Positions 20,070 through 28,526 of a stretch of DNA of 64,000 nucleotides are shown here, piece after piece. The stretch spans positions 1-64,000 of the forward strand of contig NZ_FCNY02000001.1 in assembly GCF_001544575.2 (NCBI RefSeq), given 5' to 3'. The translations under genes were made by a program, and so were the position numbers. The stretch is from Caballeronia cordobensis (GTDB lineage: Bacteria; Pseudomonadota; Gammaproteobacteria; Burkholderiales; Burkholderiaceae). Position 1 is the first letter of the stretch. The number at the start of each line of letters is the position of its first letter. The notes beneath the pieces were generated by a model. That model worked only from the letters and a program-made list of their open reading frames with translations. It made no database searches and was not told where the DNA came from.

Positions 20070-20714
20070 ATGGTCAGACGAACCAAGGAAGAAGCGCAGG
20101 CGACGCGCAACCGTGTACTCGATGCCGCCGAGCGCGTCTTTTACGAAAAGGGCGTGTCGCGCACGACGCTCGCGGACATCGCGCAGGCTGCGGGCGTGAC
20201 GCGCGGCGCGATCTACTGGCATTTCGCGAACAAGGGCGATCTCTTCAACGCGATGTTCGACCGCAGCCTGCTGCCGCTCGACGAACTCGTCGAAGCGACA
20301 CTCGACGGCAAGGAAGAGGATCCGCTCGCGCGCCTGCGCGAGCTTTTCGTCTGGTGCATGCGCAACATCACGAGCGACGAGCAGCGCCGCCGCGTCTTCG
20401 ACATCCTGTTCATGAAGTGCGAATTCGTCGAAGAGATGGGGCCGGTGCGCGAGCGGCATCAGAACAATATGCGCGACGGCATGGAGCGCATCGAGCGCGC
20501 GCTGCGTAACGCCGTCGAAAAGAAGCAGCTTCCCGCGACGCTCGATACGAACCGCGCGACCACCATGCTTCACTGCCTCTTCACCGGCATCCTGCACGAT
20601 TCGCTGATGCTGCCGGACCTCGTCCATCCCGAGCGCGACGCCGAAGCGCTCATCGACGCGTGCTTCGACGCCTTGCGTTGCAGCGCCGCGCTGCTGTCAC
20701 CGGCTGGCGGCTGA
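20070..20714 (+). CDS. TetR/AcrR-family efflux repressor
   Basis: A 214-aa transcription factor. The N-terminal helix-turn-helix spans about 10-58 and carries the family pattern TTLADIAQAAGVTRGAIYWHF. The C-terminal alpha-helical ligand pocket resembles AcrR, TtgR and BpeR in length. It is divergent from RND operon 2, and the palindrome at 19905-19924 is its probable site. It likely represses the pump until a substrate binds. Whether it also controls operon 1 is unknown, because no matching site is seen there. Its last 18 bases overlap the convergent hydrolase gene. Confidence 0.92.
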   Translation: MVRRTKEEAQATRNRVLDAAERVFYEKGVSRTTLADIAQAAGVTRGAIYWHFANKGDLFNAMFDRSLLPLDELVEATLDGKEEDPLARLRELFVWCMRNITSDEQRRRVFDILFMKCEFVEEMGPVRERHQNNMRDGMERIERALRNAVEKKQLPATLDTNRATTMLHCLFTGILHDSLMLPDLVHPERDAEALIDACFDALRCSAALLSPAGG

Positions 20715-21326
20715 ACCGGCGCGCGCCCGCTGATTCGACGCGTAGATGTTGTCGCGCGCGGGCGGCTCGCCGCTTTCCAGCGCGGCGAGCCATTCATCGG
20801 TGCTGAGCACGGCGGCGAAGCGCGATTGCATCACCACCGTGAACACGCGGTGAATCTCTTCCGCGCTCGCCTTCCCCGCGCGGTTCTCATAGGGCACGGC
20901 GCCCGTCGCGTCCGCGAGAAATTCCACTGAAAGCCCCGCGTGAACCGCGTGCTTCACGGTGGAATCGTCGCAGTTGTGCGTCATGTAGCCCGCGATCACG
21001 ATCGTGTCGATGTCGTTGGCCGTCAGCCATTCGGCGAGATCGGTGCCCGCAAACGCGCTCGGCAGCGATTTCTCGACGTAATGCGCGCGCGGCCGCGACG
21101 CCACGGTTTCATGCAGTTGGGCCATCGCCGAGCCGCGCGCGAAGACCGGCGCGCTCTCCGGCGCGAAATTCTGCACGACGACGACGGGAACGCCGTGCTC
21201 TTGGGCGGCGTCCATCGCCCGGCCGATATTGGCGAGCGACACGTTCACGTCGGGATATTCGATCAGCAAATTGCCTTCGACATACTCGTTCTGCACGTCG
21301 ATGACGATCAGGGCGCGGCGCGGCAT
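20697..21326 (-). CDS. Isochorismatase-family cysteine hydrolase
   Basis: A 209-aa cytosolic hydrolase of the isochorismatase-like (nicotinamidase/YcaC/YecD) superfamily. The catalytic triad is visible as Asp10 in LIVIDVQNEY, Lys86 in VEKSLPSAF and Cys119 in GYMTHNCDDST, with the usual cis-peptide neighbourhood. The substrate cannot be assigned, since the family covers isochorismate, nicotinamide, carbamoyl compounds and others. AAGGAG precedes the ATG. It is convergent with the TetR gene and divergent from the GlxA-type regulator at 21455, which could control it. Confidence 0.88.
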   Translation of the reverse strand: MPRRALIVIDVQNEYVEGNLLIEYPDVNVSLANIGRAMDAAQEHGVPVVVVQNFAPESAPVFARGSAMAQLHETVASRPRAHYVEKSLPSAFAGTDLAEWLTANDIDTIVIAGYMTHNCDDSTVKHAVHAGLSVEFLADATGAVPYENRAGKASAEEIHRVFTVVMQSRFAAVLSTDEWLAALESGEPPARDNIYASNQRARAGSAASR

Positions 21327-21454
21327 GGTTCATCTCCTTCGGTCGATTGAGCGCATTGTCGCCGCGCGCGCGCAACGCCAGAAGTGGCCCGATCGCCAAC
21401 TTTCGATGGATTCGGGCCAAAATGGCCTGAACCATCGTTTTCAAAGGGCCGCCC

Positions 21455-22411
21455 ATGAATCGCCATTCGATCGCCGTCGTCGCGTTCGACCGCATCAGCC
21501 CGTTTCATCTCGCGGTGCCGTGCATCGTGTTCGGCGAGGAGCGCGGCGGGATCGGCGTGTCGCCGTTCGACTTCCGCGTGTGCGCCGCCGAGCCGCGGGC
21601 GCTCGCGACATCGGCGGGCTTCACGATCGCGGCCCGGCATTCGCTCGATGCGCTCGATTCGGCCGATGTCGTCATCGTCCCTTCCTGGCGCGATCCCGCT
21701 GAAACGCCGCCCGACGCGCTGCTCGATGCGTTGCGCGCGGCGCATGCACGGGGCGCGCGCATCGTCGGGCTGTGTCTCGGCTCGTATGTGCTCGCGGCGG
21801 CGGGGCTGCTCGACGGCCGCGCGGCGACGACGCACTGGGCATGGGCGGACGACTTCGCGCGCCGCTATCCGCGCGTGCGGCTCGACCCGAACGTGCTCTA
21901 TATCGACGATGAAAACATCACGACCTCCGCCGGCACCGCGGCGGGGCTCGATTGCTGTCTGCACGTGCTGCGCGCGCTCGCCGGCTCGCACGCGGCGAAT
22001 CAGGTCGCGCGGCGGCTCGTGGTGCCGCCGCATCGCCAGGGCTCGCAGGCGCAGTTCATCGACGAGCCGCTGCCCGGGCGCGCGAACGGCGAAAAGCTCG
22101 CCGGGCTGCTCGACTGGCTGCGCGCCAATCTGCAAACGGATCATTCGCTCGATGCGCTGGCTGCGCGCATGGCGATGAGCCGCCGCAACTTTACACGGCG
22201 CTTTCGGCAGACGACGGGCACGACGGTCGGCGCGTGGCTCGTCGGGCAGCGCGTGGCGCTGGCGCAACGGCTGCTCGAAGATACGGACTTGCCGGTCGAT
22301 CGCATTGCGCAGACGTGCGGGTTTGGCACCGGCGCGACGCTGCGCCAGCAATTTGCGCAGACGTTGAAGACGTCGCCCTCGGCGTACCGGCGCGCGTTTC
22401 GCGGGGTCTAA
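21455..22411 (+). CDS. GlxA-family AraC-type transcriptional regulator
   Basis: A 318-aa regulator. It has an N-terminal DJ-1/PfpI (amidotransferase-like) domain at about 5-175, including VGLCLGSYVLAAAGLLDG around the nucleophile-elbow position and TTHWAWADDF. A C-terminal AraC/XylS double helix-turn-helix spans about 215-315 (MAMSRRNFTRRFRQTTG; IAQTCGFGTGATLRQQF). Such proteins sense small amines or amides, though the ligand is unknown here. It is divergent by 128 bases from the cysteine hydrolase, a common regulator-target arrangement. Its stop overlaps the convergent CoxG-like gene by four bases. Confidence 0.9.
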   Translation: MNRHSIAVVAFDRISPFHLAVPCIVFGEERGGIGVSPFDFRVCAAEPRALATSAGFTIAARHSLDALDSADVVIVPSWRDPAETPPDALLDALRAAHARGARIVGLCLGSYVLAAAGLLDGRAATTHWAWADDFARRYPRVRLDPNVLYIDDENITTSAGTAAGLDCCLHVLRALAGSHAANQVARRLVVPPHRQGSQAQFIDEPLPGRANGEKLAGLLDWLRANLQTDHSLDALAARMAMSRRNFTRRFRQTTGTTVGAWLVGQRVALAQRLLEDTDLPVDRIAQTCGFGTGATLRQQFAQTLKTSPSAYRRAFRGV

Positions 22412-23211
22412 CCTAACCCCACGTGCTGCGCCAGATACGCGAACAGTGCGATGCACACCAGCATCGCGGCCCACGCCCAGGCCGGCAGGCCAAGCGGATG
22501 CGGATCGTGCGAATGATCGCGGTCGTGATGCACGAAGCCATGACCGTGCAGACGATGCCGCAGCACGCCGCTCGCGTGCGCATCGGCGGATGGCGCGCGC
22601 ATCGCGCCCGGGCGGCGCGAGAAGGCCGCCGACATCGAACTCGGGCGAAGAAACACATGGCGGCGCGCGGCGTTTTCGCCCGCCGCGCGCATCGACGGCA
22701 GGCCGTGCTTCGCCCGCACCACTTCGCAGAATTCGGCGAAGAAATCGTCGGCGCCCTCGCGCAGCGCGTTCTCGATCTGCCGCGACGGCAAGCCGGCGAG
22801 CGGGCCCGAGACCGTCGCCCAGACCGTGTACTCGATCCAGGTCGAATCGCTGTCGTCTTCGTCGGGATTGAGCGCGACCGCGATCTGCCCGCGCAGCGAA
22901 CCCACGCCCTCGCCGCGCGCCTTGAAGCTCAGCGTGCGGGCGTAAGCGGTATCGGCGGCGTCGGCGGGTTCGGCGGGTTCGCCTTCCGCGTGCGCCGCCT
23001 GACGCGTGCGCCCGGCGGCATGCGCGCGGATCTCGTAGCGCGCCCGCAGCGCGCCGAGCGGCACGATCAGCGTGAGGACATACTCGCCGCCGGGCGTGCG
23101 CGTGAACGATTCGCAGTTGTCCAGACTCGCCCGCAAGAGCGCGAGATCGCCGAGCGCGTCCCGGACATGCGCCGGGTCGAGCGGAACGCGCAATGCATCG
23201 GTGACTTCCAT
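22408..23211 (-). CDS. CoxG-like SRPBCC domain protein with C-terminal membrane anchor
   Basis: A 267-aa protein. The N-terminal 150-170 residues fit the SRPBCC/CoxG fold, starting MEVTDALRVPLDPAHVRDAL with a later GPLAGLPSRQIENALREGAD segment. CoxG proteins help recruit or mature carbon monoxide dehydrogenase-type molybdoenzymes at the membrane. No dehydrogenase genes are here, so that role is unproven. A linker rich in Ala/Arg/Ser and a His/Asp-rich patch (HHDRDHSHDPH), possibly metal-binding, precede one C-terminal membrane helix (WAWAAMLVCIALFAYLA). The start is supported by a GAGG site. Confidence 0.75.
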   Translation of the reverse strand: MEVTDALRVPLDPAHVRDALGDLALLRASLDNCESFTRTPGGEYVLTLIVPLGALRARYEIRAHAAGRTRQAAHAEGEPAEPADAADTAYARTLSFKARGEGVGSLRGQIAVALNPDEDDSDSTWIEYTVWATVSGPLAGLPSRQIENALREGADDFFAEFCEVVRAKHGLPSMRAAGENAARRHVFLRPSSMSAAFSRRPGAMRAPSADAHASGVLRHRLHGHGFVHHDRDHSHDPHPLGLPAWAWAAMLVCIALFAYLAQHVGLG

Positions 23212-23285
23212 TCGAGCCTCCGCTTACAAGGTCCGCATGCGTTCGTTATGGCTGAGTGGCGTGGCGGTGTCTGTTCGACGGCACG

Positions 23286-23663
23286 CTAAGACGTTTCGTC
23301 GATGCGATCGACGCGCGACCCGTAAAACGCGAGATAGCCCTTGATTTTCACGGCAGCGTCGAGCGGCGTTTCGTAGCTCCACGCGGCGTTTTCGATCGGG
23401 CCGTCTTCCGTCAGCAGATGATAGTGCGTCGCCTGGCCCTTCATCGGGCACTGCGTGGTGTGAATCGAGCGTTCGAGCCGCGCCATGTTGACGTCGGCGC
23501 GCGGGAAGTAGTGCACTTTCTCCGCGCCCGCCTCGACGAGCGTGAAGGACGCGTGGGTATCGGCGTAAGTGACGCCCTGATGGATCACGCGGCAACGCCG
23601 GCCGTTCAGCGTGATTTCGATGCCGTGCGCCGCCTCGTGCCCGTCTTTGAGTTCCGTGCCCAT
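23286..23663 (-). CDS. DUF427 domain protein
   Basis: A 125-aa protein resembling the DUF427 family: short, beta-rich, with an IEITLNGRRCRVIHQGVTYAD beginning, the segment TQCPMKGQATHYHL and a late WSYETPLDAAVKIKGYLAFY. Biochemical function is unknown. I chose the ATG at 23663, preceded by a GGAGG-rich stretch. An in-frame start at 23717 would run through the terminator hairpin of the upstream gene (23704-23733), making it unlikely. Confidence 0.8.
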   Translation of the reverse strand: MGTELKDGHEAAHGIEITLNGRRCRVIHQGVTYADTHASFTLVEAGAEKVHYFPRADVNMARLERSIHTTQCPMKGQATHYHLLTEDGPIENAAWSYETPLDAAVKIKGYLAFYGSRVDRIDETS

Positions 23664-23700
23664 CCTGATGCGCCTCCCGCGTCCGAACGAAATGCCCAAG

Positions 23701-23733
23701 AAAAAGCCACGGGGCATCGAATACCCGTGGCTT
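23701..23733 (-). terminator. Rho-independent terminator of the small secreted protein gene
   Basis: Read on the minus strand, a 10-bp stem AAGCCACGGG / CCCGTGGCTT with a 10-base loop is followed by a T-run. It lies 74 bases after the stop at 23808. Confidence 0.85.
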
Positions 23734-23807
23734 AATTATGAGACAAACTGACGATGCTGGGTGAGCGCTTTCGATGCCTCGCGCGTGTCCCCCTTGGACG
23801 CTTGCGC

Positions 23808-24299
23808 TTACTGAATGTTCCAGTGGAACGCCGCCTTGGCCTTGCCCGGCCCGGAGACGTTCACCGACTGCTTCTTCTCCTGATCCTTGTACTTCGCGTA
23901 GACCGTGTAGTTGCCCGGCGGCAGCTTGACGAGCATGTACGGGCCCATCGCCTCGGTGGAGAGCACGTCGCCGCCCTTGCCGCCGGCGATGCGCACGGTG
24001 ACGCCCGACAGGTACTCGGCGGTCGGTCCCGTGAAGCGCAGCGATAGCGGCCAGTGCGCCTGTTCGCGCAACAATGCGCGCGATTCGTCGAGTCCGACAC
24101 CGCCCGAGGTGTAGGAGACGTCGCCTTGCTGCTGGACTTGCGGCAGGCCGCCGCCGTTCGTGTTGCCGGCGCTCGACGTATCGGCCGTGGTGCCGCCTGT
24201 CGTGCCCGATGCCTGCGCCCAGGCGCCGCCCGTCATGCCCGCGCTCATGGCCGCAACGACGAGTGCGGCCGCCAGCCTGCCCGTGGTTTTGTTCGTCAT
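23808..24299 (-). CDS. Small secreted protein of unknown function
   Basis: A 163-aa protein with a Sec signal peptide (MTNKTTGRLAAALVVAAMSA, predicted cleavage after AWA-Q near 28). A Gly/Thr/Ser-rich linker to about residue 60 follows, then a compact beta-rich domain (GVTVRIAGGKGGDV; YMLVKLPPGNYTVYAKYKD). The late part resembles carboxypeptidase-regulatory-like (immunoglobulin-like) domains that end in PGxYTVxA. No catalytic residues are evident. It probably acts in the periplasm. It has its own terminator and lies downstream of degP on the same strand, 140 bases away. Confidence 0.75.
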   Translation of the reverse strand: MTNKTTGRLAAALVVAAMSAGMTGGAWAQASGTTGGTTADTSSAGNTNGGGLPQVQQQGDVSYTSGGVGLDESRALLREQAHWPLSLRFTGPTAEYLSGVTVRIAGGKGGDVLSTEAMGPYMLVKLPPGNYTVYAKYKDQEKKQSVNVSGPGKAKAAFHWNIQ

Positions 24300-24439
24300 C
24301 TTCGTGCTCCTTTATCCGATGCCGCCGCGCCTTGAAAGCGCGCCAGCGGCGTCACGCCCGATGCGCCGGTATCGCGCGATGGGGCACCCGGGAACCCCGG
24401 AGCATGGTTCGTGCCCGCATCGCGTTCAGAGTGCCGCGC

Positions 24440-25957
24440 TCAGCCGAGATCTACCGGCACGAAAATCTGCGCGTCGTCGCGCTGGATCAGGAGCGCGATG
24501 CTGTCGCCGGCGTGCTCCACCATCGACTTCAACTGCTGCACGGACGTGACCGGCTGGCCGTTGACCGCGAGGATCACGTCGCCGGGCTGGATACCCGCGC
24601 TCGCCGCCGCGCCGCCCGACTGCTGCACCAGCAGGCCGCGCGAGAGCGAATCGTTCTGCTTCTCTTCCGGCGTGAGCGGGCGCACCGCGACGCCGAGCCG
24701 CGCATCCTGCGCCGACGCCTCGTCGCCGCCCGCGCCCGTCTTCGCGCTCGCGGTCTTCGCGTCCTTGAGCGCGCCGATCGTCACGCTCAGATCCTTCGCG
24801 CTCTTGTCGCGCCACACGGTCACCTTCGCCGAACTGCCCGGCGAAAGGCCCGCGACCTGCGAGGGCAGCGAAGTCGAATCCGACACCGGCACGCCGTTGA
24901 GCGCGGTGATGACGTCGCCCGGCTGCAAGCCCGCCTTCGCGGCCGGTCCGCCCGGCTCGACCGAGCTCACGAGCGCGCCCTGCGGCGACTTCATGCCGAA
25001 CGAATTGGCGAGCGTCTGGTTCATGCCCTGCACCGTCACGCCGAGGCGGCCGCGATCCACGTGACCCGTCTTGATCAGCGCGTCCTTCACCTTGATCGCT
25101 TCATTGATCGGGATAGCGAACGAAAGACCCTGGAAGCCGCCCGTCTGCGAATAGATCATCGAGTTGATGCCGATGACTTCGCCCTGCAGATTGAAGAGCG
25201 GGCCGCCCGAGTTGCCGGGGTTCACGGGCACGTCGGTCTGGATGAACGGCGTGTAGTTCTCGTTGGGCAGCGCGCGCGACTTCGCGCTGATGATGCCCGA
25301 GGTCACGGTGTTGTCGAAGCCGTAGGGCGAGCCGATCGCGACGACCCACTGCCCGACCTTGCTGCCGTTGGGATCGCCGATCTTCACGGTCGGCAGGTCC
25401 TTCGCGTCGATCTTCAGCACGGCGACGTCCGACTGCTTGTCCGCGCCGATGACCTTCGCGCGGTACTCGCGCTTGTCGGTGAGCTTTACGGTGACGACGT
25501 TGGCGTTATCGACCACATGCGCGTTCGTGAGGATGTAGCCGTCGCTGCTCACGATGAAGCCCGAGCCGAGGCCTTCGCTCGGACGATCTGCGCCGGGGCC
25601 GCCAGGGCCGCCCTGCCCGCCGCCGAAGCCCGGGAAGCCGCCGAAGCGCTTGAAGAACTGGTAGAGCGGATCGTCGGGGTCCATCGGCAACTGGTTCCGG
25701 CTGCTGCGCGCCGAGGTTTCCTTGACGACATGCTTCGCGCTGATGTTCACCACCGCCGGACCATAGGTCTCGACGAGGCCGGAGAAATCGGGGATGCCCG
25801 TCTTGGCTGCGGCTTCGGCGGGCATCAGCGCGGCGGCTTGCGCGGGCGCGATGACCTGCGGCGCAGGCACGTTGTTATGACCGGCCACATAGCCCGCCGA
25901 CAAGGCAACGGCGACGGCCGCCGCGACGGCGCTACGGGTGAGGATCTTTGCTTTCAT
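24440..25957 (-). CDS. degP: Do-family periplasmic serine protease
   Basis: A 505-aa HtrA/DegP/MucD-type protease-chaperone that degrades or refolds damaged envelope proteins. The order is a signal sequence or N-terminal membrane segment (residues 5-25), then a trypsin-like domain with triad His147 (TNAHVVD), Asp177 (SDVAVLK) and Ser250 (GNSGGPL). Two PDZ domains follow at about 290-385 and 410-495. A Gly/Pro-rich loop (about 105-125) precedes the catalytic core. AGGAG precedes the ATG. It lies downstream of a two-component system on the same strand but beyond a terminator, so it probably has its own promoter. Confidence 0.93.
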   Translation of the reverse strand: MKAKILTRSAVAAAVAVALSAGYVAGHNNVPAPQVIAPAQAAALMPAEAAAKTGIPDFSGLVETYGPAVVNISAKHVVKETSARSSRNQLPMDPDDPLYQFFKRFGGFPGFGGGQGGPGGPGADRPSEGLGSGFIVSSDGYILTNAHVVDNANVVTVKLTDKREYRAKVIGADKQSDVAVLKIDAKDLPTVKIGDPNGSKVGQWVVAIGSPYGFDNTVTSGIISAKSRALPNENYTPFIQTDVPVNPGNSGGPLFNLQGEVIGINSMIYSQTGGFQGLSFAIPINEAIKVKDALIKTGHVDRGRLGVTVQGMNQTLANSFGMKSPQGALVSSVEPGGPAAKAGLQPGDVITALNGVPVSDSTSLPSQVAGLSPGSSAKVTVWRDKSAKDLSVTIGALKDAKTASAKTGAGGDEASAQDARLGVAVRPLTPEEKQNDSLSRGLLVQQSGGAAASAGIQPGDVILAVNGQPVTSVQQLKSMVEHAGDSIALLIQRDDAQIFVPVDLG

Positions 25958-26303
25958 CGTGTGCTCCTGACGAGGGATGCGCTCCCGAAGAGCGCGCTAT
26001 ATCGATGAAAGGAGCTTACGGGGCGTCGCTTAAACCTTTCTTAAAAATTGAATTTCGCGCGGGAAAGGCCAATAAAAAGGGCGCTCGTTCCAATGAACGA
26101 GCGCCCTTCGCACTACGACCGACTTACTGCTTTACTGCACCCCATTACTTCATCACTGCGATGCTGCCAACTTCAACTTCAACTCAACTGCTTTGCTGCT
26201 TCAGAACTTCGACCGACGAGAGAGATATTAGCGATTAGGAATTCTTATTCGAAGTCGATAACTCCGAAAATCGGTTGCGGAACGCGACACCGCGAACGCG
26301 GCT
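25958..26303 (-). other. Region between the sensor kinase and degP
   Basis: This 346-base gap is A/T-richer than its surroundings. It contains the kinase terminator hairpin at 26071-26108. Sequence between the hairpin and 25957 must hold the degP promoter. A GCTTAAACCTTTC-like A/T-rich stretch near 26027-26045 is a candidate, but no box pair could be fixed. No gene is seen. Confidence 0.5.
26071..26108 (-). terminator. Rho-independent terminator after the two-component operon
   Basis: Read on the minus strand, a perfect 14-bp stem AAGGGCGCTCGTTC / GAACGAGCGCCCTT with a 4-base loop is followed by a T-rich tail. It is 195 bases after the kinase stop and separates it from degP. Confidence 0.9.
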
Positions 26304-27605
26304 TCAGAACCTGACGGCGACCTTGAGCCCGCCCGCTTCCGACTCCCCGAGCGACACCGATGCGCCGTGCTGAACCGCGATGCGCCGCACGATCGCGAGA
26401 CCGAGGCCGCTGCCGGCGACATCGGTGCGCGGGCGATTCACGCCTTCGCCCACGCGATAGAAACGGTCGAACACGCGTTCGCGCTCTTCGCCGGGAATGC
26501 CGGGGCCGGTGTCGGCGATCTCGACGAGAGGATGACCGCCTTCGAGCTTCACGCAGACATCGACCTTGCCGCCTTTCGGCGTGTACTTCGTCGCGTTGTC
26601 GATGAGATTGTTGAACATCACCCGCAGCGAATCCGGATCGCCCTTGACGCTCGCCGATTCGCTTGCCTCGATGCCGAGATCGACGCCGCGTTCCTGCGCG
26701 ACGAGCACGTAGCCGCGCACGCAGCCTTCCAGCAGTTCGTCGAGATCGACGCGCGTTTCGACCGCCTTGCCATCCGGCTCCGATCGCGCCAGCGCGAGCA
26801 ATTGCTCGGCGAGCCGCGTCGCGCGCGCGATGCCTTCGTTCAGGTCCGCGAGCGCCTCGCGCCGCGTGTCGTCGTCCTGCGCGCGGCCAACGAGCTGCGC
26901 CTGAATCTGCACGGCGGCAAGCGGCGTGCGCAGTTCGTGGGCGGCATCGGCGACGAAGGCCTTCTGCGTATCGAGCGCCGCCGACAAGCGCGAGAGCAGC
27001 GCATTCAACGCGCGCACCACGGGCCGCACTTCCTGCGGCAGTCGTTGATCGGAGAGCGGATCGAGCGCCTCGGGATGACGCGTGTCGAGTGCGCGCGTCA
27101 CGCGCTGCAACGGCGCGAGCCCGCGTCCGACGATCACCCAGATCGCGACGCCGAGCAGCGGCAGCAACAGCACGAGCGGCCACAAGGTGCGCCACGCGAC
27201 GCCCGCCGCGACGCGATTACGGATCGACAGCGGCTGCGCGAGCTGCACGACGTTATCGCCGACGATCGCGCTATACACGCGCCACTCGCCGCGCGGCGTC
27301 ATTTCGGTGGAGAAGCCGAGTTCCGCATGCGGCGCGAGCGGCACGCGCGGATGCGAGTAGTACATCAGCACGCCATTGCGGTTCCAGATCTGGATGACGA
27401 CGCCTTCGTCGCTTTCACTGCGCGACGAGAGCACCGACGAGAACGGCTCGGAAGGCAGCGCCGCCGCGATCTGCTGCAGTTGATAATCGAACAGTTCGTT
27501 GGCTTCGGCGAGCGCCTGCCGATAGATGAGCCACCCCGCGAACCCCACGCCGACGATCACGAGCGCGAGCAGCCAGATCAGCAATTGCCGGCGAATCGAC
27601 CGCAT
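26304..27605 (-). CDS. Sensor histidine kinase (QseC/PmrB type)
   Basis: A 433-aa inner-membrane kinase. Membrane segments lie at about 8-28 and 142-160 and bracket a periplasmic sensor of about 110 residues. A HAMP-like linker follows. The HisKA domain has its phosphorylated His223 in DAAHELRTPLAAV. The HATPase domain has an N-box (NNLIDNATKYT) and glycine boxes (DTGPGIPGEER; GSGLGLAIV). The signal is unknown. The start overlaps the stop of the response regulator by one base (TGATG), showing translational coupling. Its position upstream of degP suggests a role in envelope stress, but this is inference. Confidence 0.93.
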   Translation of the reverse strand: MRSIRRQLLIWLLALVIVGVGFAGWLIYRQALAEANELFDYQLQQIAAALPSEPFSSVLSSRSESDEGVVIQIWNRNGVLMYYSHPRVPLAPHAELGFSTEMTPRGEWRVYSAIVGDNVVQLAQPLSIRNRVAAGVAWRTLWPLVLLLPLLGVAIWVIVGRGLAPLQRVTRALDTRHPEALDPLSDQRLPQEVRPVVRALNALLSRLSAALDTQKAFVADAAHELRTPLAAVQIQAQLVGRAQDDDTRREALADLNEGIARATRLAEQLLALARSEPDGKAVETRVDLDELLEGCVRGYVLVAQERGVDLGIEASESASVKGDPDSLRVMFNNLIDNATKYTPKGGKVDVCVKLEGGHPLVEIADTGPGIPGEERERVFDRFYRVGEGVNRPRTDVAGSGLGLAIVRRIAVQHGASVSLGESEAGGLKVAVRF

Positions 27606-28267
27606 CAGGCGTCCTTCGCAACCATGTAGCCGAGGCCACGCACGTTGCGGATGAGATCGGCGCCGAGCTTCTTTCTCAGCGAGTGGATATACACCTCGAC
27701 GGTATTGCTGCCGATTTCCTCGCCCCAGCCGTAAATCTTCTCTTCGAGCTGGCTCTTGGACAGCACCGCGCCGGGCCGCGCCATCAGCGCTTCGAGCAGC
27801 GCGAACTCGCGCGCCGACAGCGCCACGGGATTGCCCGCGAGCGTCACCTGATGGCCCACGGGATCGAGCGTCAGTTCGCCGTGACGCACGAGCGACTCGC
27901 CGCGCCCCGCGTGACGGCGGATCAGCGCACGCATGCGCGCGCCGAGCTCGTCGAGATCGAAGGGCTTCACGAGGTAATCGTCCGCGCCGGCGTCGAGGCC
28001 TTTCACGCGATCCGCGATGGCGTCGCGCGCCGTGACGATCAGCACCGGCAGCGCATTGGCGCGCGCGCGCAGCGTCTTCAGCACGTCGAGGCCGTCGCGC
28101 TTGGGCAGGCCGAGATCGAGCAGCATCAGGTCGTAGGACTCGCCGGCCACCGCGGTGAGCGCGGCTTCGCCGTCCTGCACCCAGTCGACTGCGAAGCCGT
28201 CCGCGCGCAGCGCCTTGCGCACGCCTTCGGCGATCATCCGGTCATCTTCGACAAGCAGGATTCGCAT
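27605..28267 (-). CDS. OmpR/PhoB-family response regulator (QseB/PmrA type)
   Basis: A 220-aa regulator. The receiver domain (1-118) has the acidic pocket ED7/D8 (VEDDR), phospho-acceptor Asp51 (LMLLDLGLP) and Lys near 101 (LVKPFD). The C-terminal winged-helix DNA-binding domain includes LSAREFALLEALMARPGAVLSK and the family ending VRGLGYMV. It is the first gene of the two-component operon, with a divergent 259-base gap to dacB. Target genes cannot be told; degP and dacB, its neighbours, are candidates. Confidence 0.93.
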   Translation of the reverse strand: MRILLVEDDRMIAEGVRKALRADGFAVDWVQDGEAALTAVAGESYDLMLLDLGLPKRDGLDVLKTLRARANALPVLIVTARDAIADRVKGLDAGADDYLVKPFDLDELGARMRALIRRHAGRGESLVRHGELTLDPVGHQVTLAGNPVALSAREFALLEALMARPGAVLSKSQLEEKIYGWGEEIGSNTVEVYIHSLRKKLGADLIRNVRGLGYMVAKDA

Positions 28268-28526
28268 GGCACATGTCTGTTGGTGGTTGGCGTGGTGATG
28301 CGCGGTTCATTGTAGCCGCGAGGCCGCGCCACAGGCTTAAACGGGACTTAACCGCGCACATCGTCCATTTGCAGAGAACGGCGGCGAATCTGCCCGCTCG
28401 GCCCGTTCGATTTCCGTCCTTTCGATTTCCGCAAGCCAGCTTGTCTACAATAGCCGCTTCCCGCGCCGCGACGCCCGCCCGTGCGCGCGCCGCAGCCCGT
28501 TATCAGCCCAAGAACAACGCTCGTCC

